Origin: Psychrobacter sp. 1044 | GTDB taxonomy: Bacteria > Pseudomonadota > Gammaproteobacteria > Pseudomonadales > Moraxellaceae | Length of the DNA stretch: 64,000 bases | NCBI RefSeq assembly: GCF_904846525.1 | Contig: NZ_CAJHAZ010000001.1 | Span: 280,051 to 344,050, forward strand | Reading direction: 5' to 3' | Shown: positions 27,912 to 36,969 of the stretch, one piece after another | How positions within the stretch are numbered: position 1 is the first letter of the stretch | How the letters are laid out: each line of letters starts with the position of its first letter | The notes under the pieces: model-generated | Seen by the model: the letters and a program-made list of their open reading frames with translations, nothing else | Told to the model about the DNA's origin: nothing | Databases searched by the model: none | Made by a program: the position numbers and the translations under genes

Positions 27912-29789
27912 CTAACCGATGCTCAAACGTTTGATAGATTTACGCTTACCATAAGCAATTTGTACCAACGCACGTGTGACCAAAATCGCGGTAAACAGTG
28001 AGCTGACAATACCAATAGCGAGCGTAATCGCAAAGCCTTTAATCGGACCAGTACCAATCGCAAATAGGATAAATGCGACCAATAAGGTTGTAATGTTGGC
28101 ATCGAAAATACTACTAAAGGCGCGATCAAAACCTGCCACGATGGCGGATTTTGGCCGTACCCCGTTTGCTAGCTCCTCACGTATTCGCTCAAAGATTAGT
28201 ACGTTGGCATCGACGGCCATACCGATAGTCAAAACGATACCGGCAATACCAGGCAAGGTAAGTGAAGAGCCTAAGATTGACATAATAGCAATGATGATAA
28301 TAACGTTCACGGCCAGCGCCACGTTGGCGATCACACCAAACAGACGATAGAAGATAATCATAAACGCAAAGACTAATAGATAACCAACCTGCGTAGAGAA
28401 TAGACCTTTATCAATATTTTCTTGACCTAATGATGGGCCAATAGTGCGTTCTTCTACAAAGTACATCGGTGCGGCAAGTGCGCCTGAGCGTAGCAGTAGT
28501 GCAAGCTCGGCAGCTTCCGCGCTACTATCTAGCCCAGTAATACGGAAAGATGAGCCAAGGACCGCTTGAATATTGGCACGGTTAATGACTTTAGTCTCAG
28601 CATAAGGTGTTCTAACTTCGACAGTTTCGCCAGTCTCTGGATCTTCTTCGTAAGTGATTCTTTGCTTGTTTTCGATGAACAACACTGCCATCTGTTTGCC
28701 AACGGCGGTACGAGTGGCATTTTGCATGAGCTTACCACCAGCACTATCTAAAGTAATGCTCACTTCAGGAGAGCCGCTTTCATCCACACCAGTTTGAGCA
28801 TTGGTGACTTTATCACCAGTGACAATCGCTTGACGTTCAAGCAGTACCGGCGGACCATCAAGTGTCTCAAACGGGAAAGCTTCGGTACCCGCTGGAGGGA
28901 TACCGCCCGTATAGTTTTCGCTGTCTTCCGCAACCATACGGAACTCAAGGTTTGCGGTGCGCCCTAAGACACGTTTTGCCTCAGCAGTATCTTGTACGCC
29001 AGGAAGCTCGACGACGATACGACTGGCACCTTGTGATTGCACCAAGGCTTCAGTCACACCAAGCTCAGCAATACGATTGCGAAGGGTGGTCAAGTTTTGA
29101 TTAACCGCATAGCTATTGATTTCATTAAGCGTTGCATCGTTGTACGCTAAAATCAGTGCAGGACCTTGCTCATCAATAGAGGATTGCAAGCTAAACGTAT
29201 TGCCCATTGAGCCTTGCAAAACATTCTGTGCACGGTTACGAGCATCTGTATCAGCGAAATGTAATACCACACTTCGATCTTCGGTCTTAATGCCTTTGAT
29301 CGCAATTCGCTCAGCACGTAGCTCGCGACGCATGTCACGACTGGCACTGGTCAAACGCTGTTCAAGCGCCTTATCCATATCGACTTCTAGTACAAAACGC
29401 ACACCGCCACGTAAATCAAGGCCGAGCTTCATCGGTTTTGCACCGATATCACGTAGCCACTGCGGCGTCGTTTGCGCCAAGTTAAGCGCGACGACATAGT
29501 CTTCGCCTAGGTTTTGACGCAGTACTTCCTGAGCTTTGAGCTGATCGACTGGATTGTCAAGACGTACCAGTGCACTGTTGCCCTCAAAGGTTCCATCGTG
29601 GTTATTGATGCCAGCCTCTTCAAGCAAGCTTTGAGACTCAGTCAAGATACCTTCAGACAGCTGTGTGCCTGCAGCGGCGCTTGTAATCTGCACGGCAGGT
29701 TCATCAGGATAGAGGTTAGGAGCAGCATATAGACCGGCAATGATTAGCACGACGGCAATAAGTAAGTATTTCCAAGCGGGATATTGCAT
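27912..29789 (-). CDS. secD: Protein translocase subunit SecD
   Basis: Large partner of SecF. The start chosen gives MQYPAWKYLLIAVVLIIAGL, like the E. coli N-terminus; an upstream in-frame ATG at 29834 adds 15 unconserved residues. The large periplasmic P1 domain follows with GLDLRGGVRFVLEVDM and NRIAELGVTEALVQSQGASRIVVELPGVQD. The C-terminal half contains the helices GYLLVFAFMIIFYRLFG, GIAGIVLTIGMAVDANVLIFERIREEL and FDANITTLLVAFILFAIGTGPIKGFA. It is co-oriented with yajC, but a 584-bp gap containing a hairpin and a mobile element lies between them. Confidence 0.96.
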   Translation of the reverse strand: MQYPAWKYLLIAVVLIIAGLYAAPNLYPDEPAVQITSAAAGTQLSEGILTESQSLLEEAGINNHDGTFEGNSALVRLDNPVDQLKAQEVLRQNLGEDYVVALNLAQTTPQWLRDIGAKPMKLGLDLRGGVRFVLEVDMDKALEQRLTSASRDMRRELRAERIAIKGIKTEDRSVVLHFADTDARNRAQNVLQGSMGNTFSLQSSIDEQGPALILAYNDATLNEINSYAVNQNLTTLRNRIAELGVTEALVQSQGASRIVVELPGVQDTAEAKRVLGRTANLEFRMVAEDSENYTGGIPPAGTEAFPFETLDGPPVLLERQAIVTGDKVTNAQTGVDESGSPEVSITLDSAGGKLMQNATRTAVGKQMAVLFIENKQRITYEEDPETGETVEVRTPYAETKVINRANIQAVLGSSFRITGLDSSAEAAELALLLRSGALAAPMYFVEERTIGPSLGQENIDKGLFSTQVGYLLVFAFMIIFYRLFGVIANVALAVNVIIIIAIMSILGSSLTLPGIAGIVLTIGMAVDANVLIFERIREELANGVRPKSAIVAGFDRAFSSIFDANITTLLVAFILFAIGTGPIKGFAITLAIGIVSSLFTAILVTRALVQIAYGKRKSIKRLSIG

Positions 29790-30087
29790 AATCACTTCTT
29801 TAGGTTGATAAACGACTGGCGACGTAGGCCACAAGTTAGCAGATGGGAAGTTAGCGATAGCAATGGTTGAGTGCTGTATCTAGCAGTCGTCATCATGCAC
29901 CATTGCGATCATCCGCGATGATAGTAAAACAGTAGAGCAAATAATACAGACGTATCTTTATATAGTCATCAAAAATATATAGTCAGCAAAATATCACTGA
30001 TAAAACCAATAAAGACAGCATGGTCAAAAGCATAAACATAAATTGTCTATACTCTATGAGACTGTTTTTACATCATTGCTCTATAGC

Positions 30088-30118
30088 GAAAAATGACCGT
30101 AAATAAGGTACGGTCATT
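30088..30118 (-). terminator. Hairpin with T tract between yajC and secD
   Basis: A perfect nine-bp stem (AATGACCGT / ACGGTCATT) with a nine-base loop is followed on the minus strand by TTTTT. It could terminate or attenuate yajC transcripts before secD. Together with repeat copy 4 it suggests that secDF has its own promoter in the roughly 300 bp upstream of secD. Confidence 0.6.
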
Positions 30119-30160
30119 CTTAGGCACTGTATTAATCACTATATTTATTAATGAAAGATG

Positions 30161-30332
30161 AGGGCGTGTCCTCAATTCAATCGATTACCCTCTAAATGGG
30201 CTAAAAATGGCTAAATTTTGCCAAACATCGTCAAATAGCTTATTAATATCTCGATATTATTTGCGCTACTTTCCTTGTTTAACGGCAATTTATTTCATTT
30301 TTACCACCATTTTTAAAATGAGGACATGCCCT
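30161..30332. repeat. MITE-like inverted-repeat element, copy 4
   Basis: A 172-bp copy almost identical to copy 1. The left flank reads GA rather than TA, the right flank is TA. It lies inside what is normally a contiguous yajC-secDF operon. Confidence 0.8.
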
Positions 30333-30373
30333 AGTAATCATCAATAAAACGCGACTAATATTTCAATCAATCA

Positions 30374-30703
30374 TTAAACGCTTTCGATTGTGCCAGCAGG
30401 TAACACTGAAATAACAGAAGCACGTTGTACTTTGACATCAGTATTATTGTTCAGGCTGACCACCGCATAGTCACCTTCAATGGCTTTGATACGGCCCATC
30501 AAACCACCAGCAAAAATAATTTCGCTACCGACAGTCAATGCATTGACCATGGCACGATGTTCTTTGGTACGCTTAGATTGCGGACGAATCACTAAGAAGT
30601 AAAAAATCGCAAAAAAGGCAACAGGCAATAGTATTTGACTAAATAGTGACATAGCACCAGCAGCTTCTGGTGCAGCATGGGCAGCTTGGATAAATAACAA
30701 CAT
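30374..30703 (-). CDS. yajC: Sec translocon accessory protein YajC
   Basis: A small single-span inner-membrane protein of the SecDF-YajC complex. The 109 residues begin with AAHAAPEAAG, then the helix LFSQILLPVAFFAIFYFLVIRPQ. The family hallmark RPQSKRTKEHRAMVNALTVGSEIIFAGGLMGRI and a beta-rich C-terminus (VVSLNNNTDVKVQRASVISVLPAG) follow. GAGAGAA precedes the ATG. It is normally part of the tgt-yajC-secDF group; tgt is not adjacent here. Confidence 0.94.
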   Translation of the reverse strand: MLLFIQAAHAAPEAAGAMSLFSQILLPVAFFAIFYFLVIRPQSKRTKEHRAMVNALTVGSEIIFAGGLMGRIKAIEGDYAVVSLNNNTDVKVQRASVISVLPAGTIESV

Positions 30704-31147
30704 AATTTCTCTCAGTAAGTCATAGATAATAATAAAATTAAACGCATAGTAACAAAAAATCCCAGACTTGGTAACTGTTAATCATAGGCTGAGTATGTTT
30801 TTCTTAAGGTAATGGCATGCTAGCGGTCATTACTTTTCGCAGCAATATTTTTACCACATCATATAAGTGACGCCAAAGCGCTGAGAGTATAACAAAATTC
30901 AAGCAGCGAATGGATGCTAGGTAGTAGTAGCGTAGCAAAAGGTATGGTCAAGGATACCAAAAAACAAAGACTTAACAATAGCGTCTTATTGTGAAATGGC
31001 ATCATCAATGCTACTATCAAATGGCAATAATTCCCTGCATTTAGCACACGGTTTATTAGTATATAATAGATCCTATTATCTGCTGCTAAATCAGTTTTGA
31101 GCAGCGAGTTACCATCGTTTTAGCAGATAACTAATAGCTAATTAATC
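30704..31147. other. Divergent intergenic region, yajC to CNNM gene
   Basis: 444 AT-rich bases that must hold promoters for both directions. One weak plus-strand candidate is TTTAGC, 16 bp, TATAAT (31040-31067). No RNA gene or credible open frame was seen. Confidence 0.35.
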
Positions 31148-32539
31148 ATGTTTGTTTTGTTGTTTGCCTTTAATAGCTTAGTATCGTTTGCTCATTATAT
31201 TATTATCCCTTTTACTTTTTTTCTGTTTAGGTTACCTAACTTGTTTACCACTTTTATGTTTGTACCTCGTTTGTGTCGTCCGCGCGCTTGTAAAGAAGCG
31301 TCTGCTAAACCTCCTCCGACATCACGCTATTCAAAGCGTCTTCGTCGTACCAATTCAATTGCTGGGTTATTAGCGCTGACGGCGATGCTGCTATTGCCAT
31401 ATCCAGCTTTTGCCGCTGATGCTTTAGCAGAGCCGACCGCGATCAGTGTGTTATTACTCATACTTTTTGTGGTTGTCGCCATCGGTATCTCGTTTGTCTG
31501 TTCATTGGCTGAGTCTGCATTACTGAGCATGACGCCGTCTTATATCGCTGATGTTCAAGAAAGCAATCCGAAAAAAGCAAATATGCTAAGACGCTTAAAG
31601 GTTGATAACATCGATCAGTCATTGGCGGCTATTTTGACTTTGAATACAGTGGCTCATACATTAGGTTCTATCGGTGCTGGTGCCCAAGCCACGATTGTGT
31701 TTGGTAGTGCATGGTTTGGACTGTTTTCTGCCATTATGACCTTGGCGATTTTGTTTTTATCTGAAATTATTCCAAAAACGCTTGGGACACTGTACTGGCG
31801 TCAACTAAGCGGTATGGTCGCTTATTTCGTTCGAGGCATTATTCTGCTGTTGTATCCACTTATTTGGATATCAGAAAAGTTAACCAAATTGCTAGTACGT
31901 GGCAAAGAACCCCAAGCATTCAGTCGTCGTGAATTTGCGGCACTTGCCAGTATCGGTGAAGAGTCAGGACAGATTGACCCATTAGAATCGCGCATTATTC
32001 GCAATTTGCTGGCATTTGGTGCGATTAAAGTCGAAGATATCATGACCCCGCGTTCGGTGATGTTGGCGTTTGAAGAAAACAAAACAGTCGCTGAATTATT
32101 GGTTGATCGCCCAAAACTGACATTTTCACGACTGCCAATTTATGATGGTGACTTAGATAACATCACAGGTTTTGTATTAAAAACAGACATGTTATTAGCA
32201 AAAGTAAACCATGCGATGCACAAGCCATTGACTCAGTTTAAACGTGACATTACTTTTGTTTTTTCAAAAATGAAACTGTTTGATTTGTTAGAGCTGATGC
32301 TAAAAAACCGTATTCATATTGCGATTACAGTCGGTGAGTATGGTGAAGTCAAAGGTTTGGTTACTTTAGAAGATGTCTTTGAGACTTTATTGGGACTTGA
32401 GATTGTAGATGAAATAGACCGCGTCGAAGACATGCAAGCACTGGCTCGACAAATGATGGACAGACGAGTAGAGCGATTGGGTATGAAGCTTAGTGATGAT
32501 GAACAACAATACGAAGATAATAGTACGGACGCTAAGTAA
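31148..32539 (+). CDS. CNNM (DUF21) and CBS-pair membrane protein, CorC/HlyC family
   Basis: Likely a magnesium or other divalent-ion transporter or efflux regulator. The DUF21/CNNM domain (about 95-265) has the hydrophobic helices VLLLILFVVVAIGISFVCSLAESALL and WFGLFSAIMTLAILFLSEIIPKTLG. A CBS pair follows (about 290-425; VEDIMTPRSVMLAFEE, GEYGEVKGLVTLEDVFETLLGLEIVDE). The C-terminal CorC/HlyC domain of the longer relatives is absent. The 90 residues before DUF21 are odd: a hydrophobic stretch, a basic Arg/Lys/Pro region, then a signal-peptide-like segment ending YPAFAA. No start has a good ribosome binding site, so translation may begin later (for example the ATG at 31256). Confidence 0.85.
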   Translation: MFVLLFAFNSLVSFAHYIIIPFTFFLFRLPNLFTTFMFVPRLCRPRACKEASAKPPPTSRYSKRLRRTNSIAGLLALTAMLLLPYPAFAADALAEPTAISVLLLILFVVVAIGISFVCSLAESALLSMTPSYIADVQESNPKKANMLRRLKVDNIDQSLAAILTLNTVAHTLGSIGAGAQATIVFGSAWFGLFSAIMTLAILFLSEIIPKTLGTLYWRQLSGMVAYFVRGIILLLYPLIWISEKLTKLLVRGKEPQAFSRREFAALASIGEESGQIDPLESRIIRNLLAFGAIKVEDIMTPRSVMLAFEENKTVAELLVDRPKLTFSRLPIYDGDLDNITGFVLKTDMLLAKVNHAMHKPLTQFKRDITFVFSKMKLFDLLELMLKNRIHIAITVGEYGEVKGLVTLEDVFETLLGLEIVDEIDRVEDMQALARQMMDRRVERLGMKLSDDEQQYEDNSTDAK

Positions 32540-32984
32540 GCTTCCGTTTGGCTTATTAAATTGAGATTGGATTGACAGAAAGCGATCTAAAATTAGGGCG
32601 AAAACAGAGTCGTGTACTGCGTAAGTGGCTCAGTTAGTATATTTTTTATTTATAGTAGAGATGGGCAGTGACTCATATTTTCAGAAATAATTGTGCCATA
32701 TGATTGGTATTTTAGTATTCGCAATAATTACACAGGGTGTCACATAGCTGTGAGAATTGAATGATAGTCTCACTCTATGGTAAAAGTACGCTGTCATCAT
32801 TAATAAGTAGGTGATGATTAAACAGATATTTTTCACAAGTAGAATGAAGAGGGCACACGCTAGCCAGTGCTTGCTTCATTTATCACGATGTTAATGAGTA
32901 ATAAACGACTACTATATTTAATCAATAAAAAACGTTAGTCATCAAAAGATGGCAACAACGATAACAGCATTGCTAAGGATTATG
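32540..32984. other. Intergenic DNA
   Basis: About 445 bases with no convincing terminator, promoter, repeat or RNA gene. It is AT-rich and featureless to the eye. Confidence 0.35.
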
Positions 32985-33479
32985 ATGAAACGATTATGGG
33001 GAAAAGGGCTTTTGGCATTATTGCTAAAAAGTGCCAGCGTGGCGGCGGTAGTGACCGTTGTAAGTACTGTGAGTATCAGTGCACAAGCGGCAGCCATGAC
33101 CGAAGCTTTGGTGCAGAACTATATAGCAGCAATGAAGTCATCAGCGAATAGCCAAAATGTCAATCAGGTCGCGCGTCTTGTCTCTGACGATGCACTGATT
33201 TCATTATCTAGAAAAGGTAAGTCTACCAGTTTAGATAAAGATGCTTATTTGAAGTTGTTGCAAAATAGTTGGAATAACACCTCTAATTACCGTTATGATA
33301 TTTCTGTGGATAACATCGTTATTACGGGCGATCAGGCCAAAGCCAATGTCACGACCAATGAGAGCTGGGTAAAAGATGGTAAAAATGTCTCATTTGTCAC
33401 TACCTCAAGAGTGACGCTGACGTTATCGACTGGTAATGCGGTGCTGCTACGTGCCGTATCACAAGTAACGATTAATTAA
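32985..33479 (+). CDS. Small exported protein, NTF2/SnoaL-like fold predicted
   Basis: About 164 residues from this ATG, which has AAGGA five bases upstream; an earlier in-frame ATG (32949) is less likely. A signal peptide is clear: MKRLWGKG, a hydrophobic segment, then a possible cleavage site after AQA or AAA. The mature part reads ALVQNYIAAMKSSANSQNVNQVARLVSDDALISL, with a later ITGDQAKANVTTNESWVKDGKNVSFVTTSRVTL and LLRAVSQVTI. This alternation of a helical start and a curved beta-sheet is what NTF2-like proteins look like, but the fold is my inference and no function is implied. It lies just upstream of the mltD-like gene in the same direction, with a 350-bp gap. Confidence 0.72.
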   Translation: MKRLWGKGLLALLLKSASVAAVVTVVSTVSISAQAAAMTEALVQNYIAAMKSSANSQNVNQVARLVSDDALISLSRKGKSTSLDKDAYLKLLQNSWNNTSNYRYDISVDNIVITGDQAKANVTTNESWVKDGKNVSFVTTSRVTLTLSTGNAVLLRAVSQVTIN

Positions 33480-33829
33480 TCGTTACTCGACTAATAACTC
33501 AGTACTGGCTAGTCAGCAATTAGACATTATTAACAATTAGGTATTAATGGATAAGCATTGATTAAGAAATGTCTTGATCAGTGGATAATCAAATAAGATA
33601 GTGCATTAATCAGGCTCTTCGAAAGCTAAGCATTCCATCATTAATAGCTATGCAGATTCACAATGTTGAATAATTAAATGATTGATTGCATTTCGTGAAT
33701 GGTCTGAAAATTGACTCAACTTATGATGATTATCTTTTTATATTAGACTGGTCTTTGCTTCACATTGCATACTATACTAGCAAGCAACTTTATCTTATCA
33801 CTTTCTGTCGTTAGGAAACTTCCAATATC
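33480..33829. other. Intergenic DNA upstream of the MltD-like gene
   Basis: 350 AT-rich bases. Many short direct repeats of ATTAATxx are visible, but no terminator, RNA gene or well-spaced promoter could be defended. Confidence 0.35.
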
Positions 33830-36829
33830 ATGTCTACTGTGCTATCAAAATCTCACTCATTTATTGCGTTGCCATTGACGCTTGCGGTATCAACTCTACT
33901 TATCAGTGCTTGTAGCAATACCTCAGCGGTAAAAAAGGGTGCGACCAATAGCTCATCTGTTATTACTAAACGCCCAGCTACTAAAGCGCCTGCAGCAAGC
34001 AGCAGTACGGACTATTCAACGGCATATTTAGATGCAGATAGTTTGGATGAGTTAGCCGATTTACTCGAAGCCACTGACATGACTATGGTGGAAGGCAACA
34101 AACTTGCTATTCAGCAGTATGGTGATTTATGGAGTCGCTTACGTGCTGGCTATCGTATGAATGGCGGTCAGCCGACTTATAATCAGCGTATTGAAGGGCA
34201 AAAAAGCTGGTTTACCAGTCGACAAGACTATTTAAACCGTTTAACTGCACGTGCCAGTCGCTATATCTATCACACTGTACGAGAAGCTGAGCGTCGTAAT
34301 ATCCCGACAGAGCTGGCTTTATTACCTGTTATTGAGAGCTCTTACGATCCAAGTGGTACCAGTAGTGCAGCAGCAGCAGGCTTATGGCAGTTCATTCCAA
34401 GTACGGGTCGTATTTATGGTTTGAATCAAAGTAGTACCTATGATGGTCGCCGTGATGTCATCGAATCAACTCGCGCCGCTTATGACTTCTTGACCGCACT
34501 GCATAACCAGTTTGGCAGTTGGGAGTTAGCATTGGCCGCTTATAATGCGGGTCCTGGTCGCGTGCAAAAGGCCATTGATGCTAATAGAGCTCAGGGTTTA
34601 CCGACAGATTATTGGTCTCTGAGATTGCCTACTGAAACGATGAACTACGTGCCTCGTTTCTTGGCGGTAGCGGAAATTGTTGCCAAGCCTGAGCAGTATG
34701 GTGTCTATTTGCCAGCTATTGCCAACCGTCAGCATTTCCGTAGTGTGCCAGTGAACTATGGTGTTAGCTTAGCTGAAGTTGCGCAAATGACAGGCGTGAG
34801 CTACGACGAATTAGAAAGGCTAAATACGGCCTTAACGTCAGGGCGTGTTGATTCTTCTGGTCCCCAGCGTATTATTATTCCTAATGATGTGAGTCTTAAT
34901 ACCGATGTTAAATTGAGCTCATTGAGAGGCAATGGTACGGGCAATATACTGGCATCGAGTAATACAAGCACACCAAGTAGCACGACCACGACGCCAAGCT
35001 ATAATAACAAACCCTATACTGGCTCTTCATTACCATCGACAGGTAGCGCCTTGGCTGATTATGCTGCAAGCGCTAGTGTGCCGCAGCAAACGACCAGTTA
35101 TATATCACCGTCAGTCACGCCTACTAGCAGCTCTGTCTACAGTAATAATGCCTCGGTGCGTACTGAGCCACCATTGAGTACGGCAGAAACCAACAAGATC
35201 AATGCTGAGCTAAAAAGCAGCAACAGTCTACCGACTACCTCTGCTCAAATTACACAGAATAATACGATTGTCCAAGAACCACCATTGAGCAAAGAAGAGC
35301 GTGATTTTATTGCCAATCAAATTCGCAGTAACACGCCTGAAACCAATGTAATCAATGCTGATGGTAATATTAATTTATCCGCAGTACAGACGCAGCAGTC
35401 TATTCTAGAAGCCAGTGGCGAAGAGAAAAAGCTTAGCTTTGCAAAAACATCAGTAAGCAAGCCAAAACCCCAAGGTGCACGTACCACTTATACCGTTAAG
35501 CGTGGTGATACCTTGTCTAATATCGCCAGTCGTGCGGGTGTCAGTTGGCGCGATATCGCTGAATGGAATCAAATAGATGCCAGCTCTAAGCTGCTATCAG
35601 GCAGTACCTTATACTTATACAATGCAAAAACCATCGAACCGTTGAGCACAGCTAACAATACCGTAGCAAGCCAACCAGAGAGCTATGTAGTACAAAGTGG
35701 CGATACGCTGATTGGTACTGCTAACCGCTTTGGTCTATCGGTGACTCAGTTGGCAACCTACAATAATTTGAGTAGTAGAGCGGATCTACTACGTGGTCAA
35801 AAGCTATGGCTGATACCAGGTAAGGTGACTGCGCCAGTGACCACACCTGCCGCTCCCTCGACCAAGCCAAGTAAATCAAGCACCGTTACTAAGAACTATA
35901 AAGTAAAAGCGGGCGATGGCTTGATTGCTCTCGCACGTCAGTTCAATGTTTCAACTGATACACTTGCCAGCCTCAATAATATGAGCACTACAAGCTCACT
36001 ATATGTTGGTCAAACGCTAAAAGTACCTGCAAGTGTCGATTTCGATGCAGCAAACACCTCAAGCGCTAGTAGCCGTAACAGCAGCTCAAGTTCGGTGGCA
36101 ACCACCAATTACAAAGTAAAATCTGGCGATACTTTGATCGGCATTGCCAATAGCGTAGGTATCAGTCCAGCTGAGCTTGCGGCGGTGAATAGCAACTTTG
36201 ATGCAAAAGCACGCTTACAACGTGGTCAAACCATCAAAGTACCCGTGTCTAAAGGATTGGTTGATCGTCAGCTAAATGATAAAACTGTCAGTTATAAAGT
36301 AAAATCAGGCGATACGTTAACAGGCGTGGCGCAACGTTATAATATCGGTCTTAGTGACTTGGCAACAGCGAACAACCTGAAAACCAACTCTAATTTGATA
36401 CTCGGTCGTACGATTACGATTCCTGCCAGTGGCAGCGTTGTAGTGACCTCTAGTAGCAATAACCAAAGCAGTAGTACGGCTAGTAGCACTGCCGCGACTA
36501 GCACAGCGAGCAGTGGCAAAAAATTGGGCAACACCGAGAGCTATAAAGTTAAATCTGGTGATGGTTTGATTGCTTTGGCACGTCAATTTGGTGTTTCGAT
36601 AGACGACTTGGCTGCGACCAACGATCTCGCGACCAATGCCCAGTTACAGCGTGGGCAAACGCTTAAAGTACCAAAGCTCACAGTGAGCTACACCGTTGGG
36701 TCAGGAGACAGTTTGATTGGCTTAGCACGTAAATATGGCGTCTCTACGCAAGAGTTGGCTGAGATGAATAATATCGCGGCGGATACGATGCTACAGCGCG
36801 GTCAGCGCTTGACCGTACCTAATCGTTAA
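33830..36829 (+). CDS. mltD: MltD-type lytic transglycosylase lipoprotein with seven LysM domains
   Basis: Cleaves peptidoglycan glycan strands with formation of 1,6-anhydroMurNAc ends, at the inner face of the outer membrane. Lipobox LISAC marks lipid-anchored Cys28. The SLT domain (about 155-260) has the catalytic Glu169 in LPVIESSYDPSG, then AAGLWQFIPSTGR and ALAAYNAGPGRV. A degenerate LysM-like unit follows (about 305-348). After a Ser/Thr-rich linker come seven clear LysM units, each starting near a (K/S)xGD motif: the first begins around residue 550 and the last ends at the C-terminus. Units 3-7 are separated in places by Ser-rich spacers. At 999 residues it is more than twice the size of E. 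coli MltD (452 residues, two LysM). A terminator follows. Confidence 0.93.
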   Translation: MSTVLSKSHSFIALPLTLAVSTLLISACSNTSAVKKGATNSSSVITKRPATKAPAASSSTDYSTAYLDADSLDELADLLEATDMTMVEGNKLAIQQYGDLWSRLRAGYRMNGGQPTYNQRIEGQKSWFTSRQDYLNRLTARASRYIYHTVREAERRNIPTELALLPVIESSYDPSGTSSAAAAGLWQFIPSTGRIYGLNQSSTYDGRRDVIESTRAAYDFLTALHNQFGSWELALAAYNAGPGRVQKAIDANRAQGLPTDYWSLRLPTETMNYVPRFLAVAEIVAKPEQYGVYLPAIANRQHFRSVPVNYGVSLAEVAQMTGVSYDELERLNTALTSGRVDSSGPQRIIIPNDVSLNTDVKLSSLRGNGTGNILASSNTSTPSSTTTTPSYNNKPYTGSSLPSTGSALADYAASASVPQQTTSYISPSVTPTSSSVYSNNASVRTEPPLSTAETNKINAELKSSNSLPTTSAQITQNNTIVQEPPLSKEERDFIANQIRSNTPETNVINADGNINLSAVQTQQSILEASGEEKKLSFAKTSVSKPKPQGARTTYTVKRGDTLSNIASRAGVSWRDIAEWNQIDASSKLLSGSTLYLYNAKTIEPLSTANNTVASQPESYVVQSGDTLIGTANRFGLSVTQLATYNNLSSRADLLRGQKLWLIPGKVTAPVTTPAAPSTKPSKSSTVTKNYKVKAGDGLIALARQFNVSTDTLASLNNMSTTSSLYVGQTLKVPASVDFDAANTSSASSRNSSSSSVATTNYKVKSGDTLIGIANSVGISPAELAAVNSNFDAKARLQRGQTIKVPVSKGLVDRQLNDKTVSYKVKSGDTLTGVAQRYNIGLSDLATANNLKTNSNLILGRTITIPASGSVVVTSSSNNQSSSTASSTAATSTASSGKKLGNTESYKVKSGDGLIALARQFGVSIDDLAATNDLATNAQLQRGQTLKVPKLTVSYTVGSGDSLIGLARKYGVSTQELAEMNNIAADTMLQRGQRLTVPNR

Positions 36830-36893
36830 GAGTAAGCGGCTTAGTGAAATAATAGCCAAGTAAATACGATTAAGACAGATTATTCTGCACAAA

Positions 36894-36926
36894 AAAGCTG
36901 CTCTTTATAAGAGCAGCTTTTTTTTA
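36894..36926. terminator. Bidirectional terminator between the two transglycosylase genes
   Basis: A 12-bp perfect stem (AAAGCTGCTCTT / AAGAGCAGCTTT) has A residues on the left and T residues on the right. It can therefore serve the plus-strand mltD-like gene and the converging mltF-like gene. Confidence 0.92.
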
Positions 36927-36969
36927 TCTGTGACATTCAATTCTCAAAATATTTAATAATATTTATCAA

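Noticed and set aside
27976..28350. 124-codon plus-strand frame opposite secD
   Set aside because: Antisense to conserved membrane helices of SecD; its Ala/Ile/Thr-rich reading is what such helices give on the other strand.
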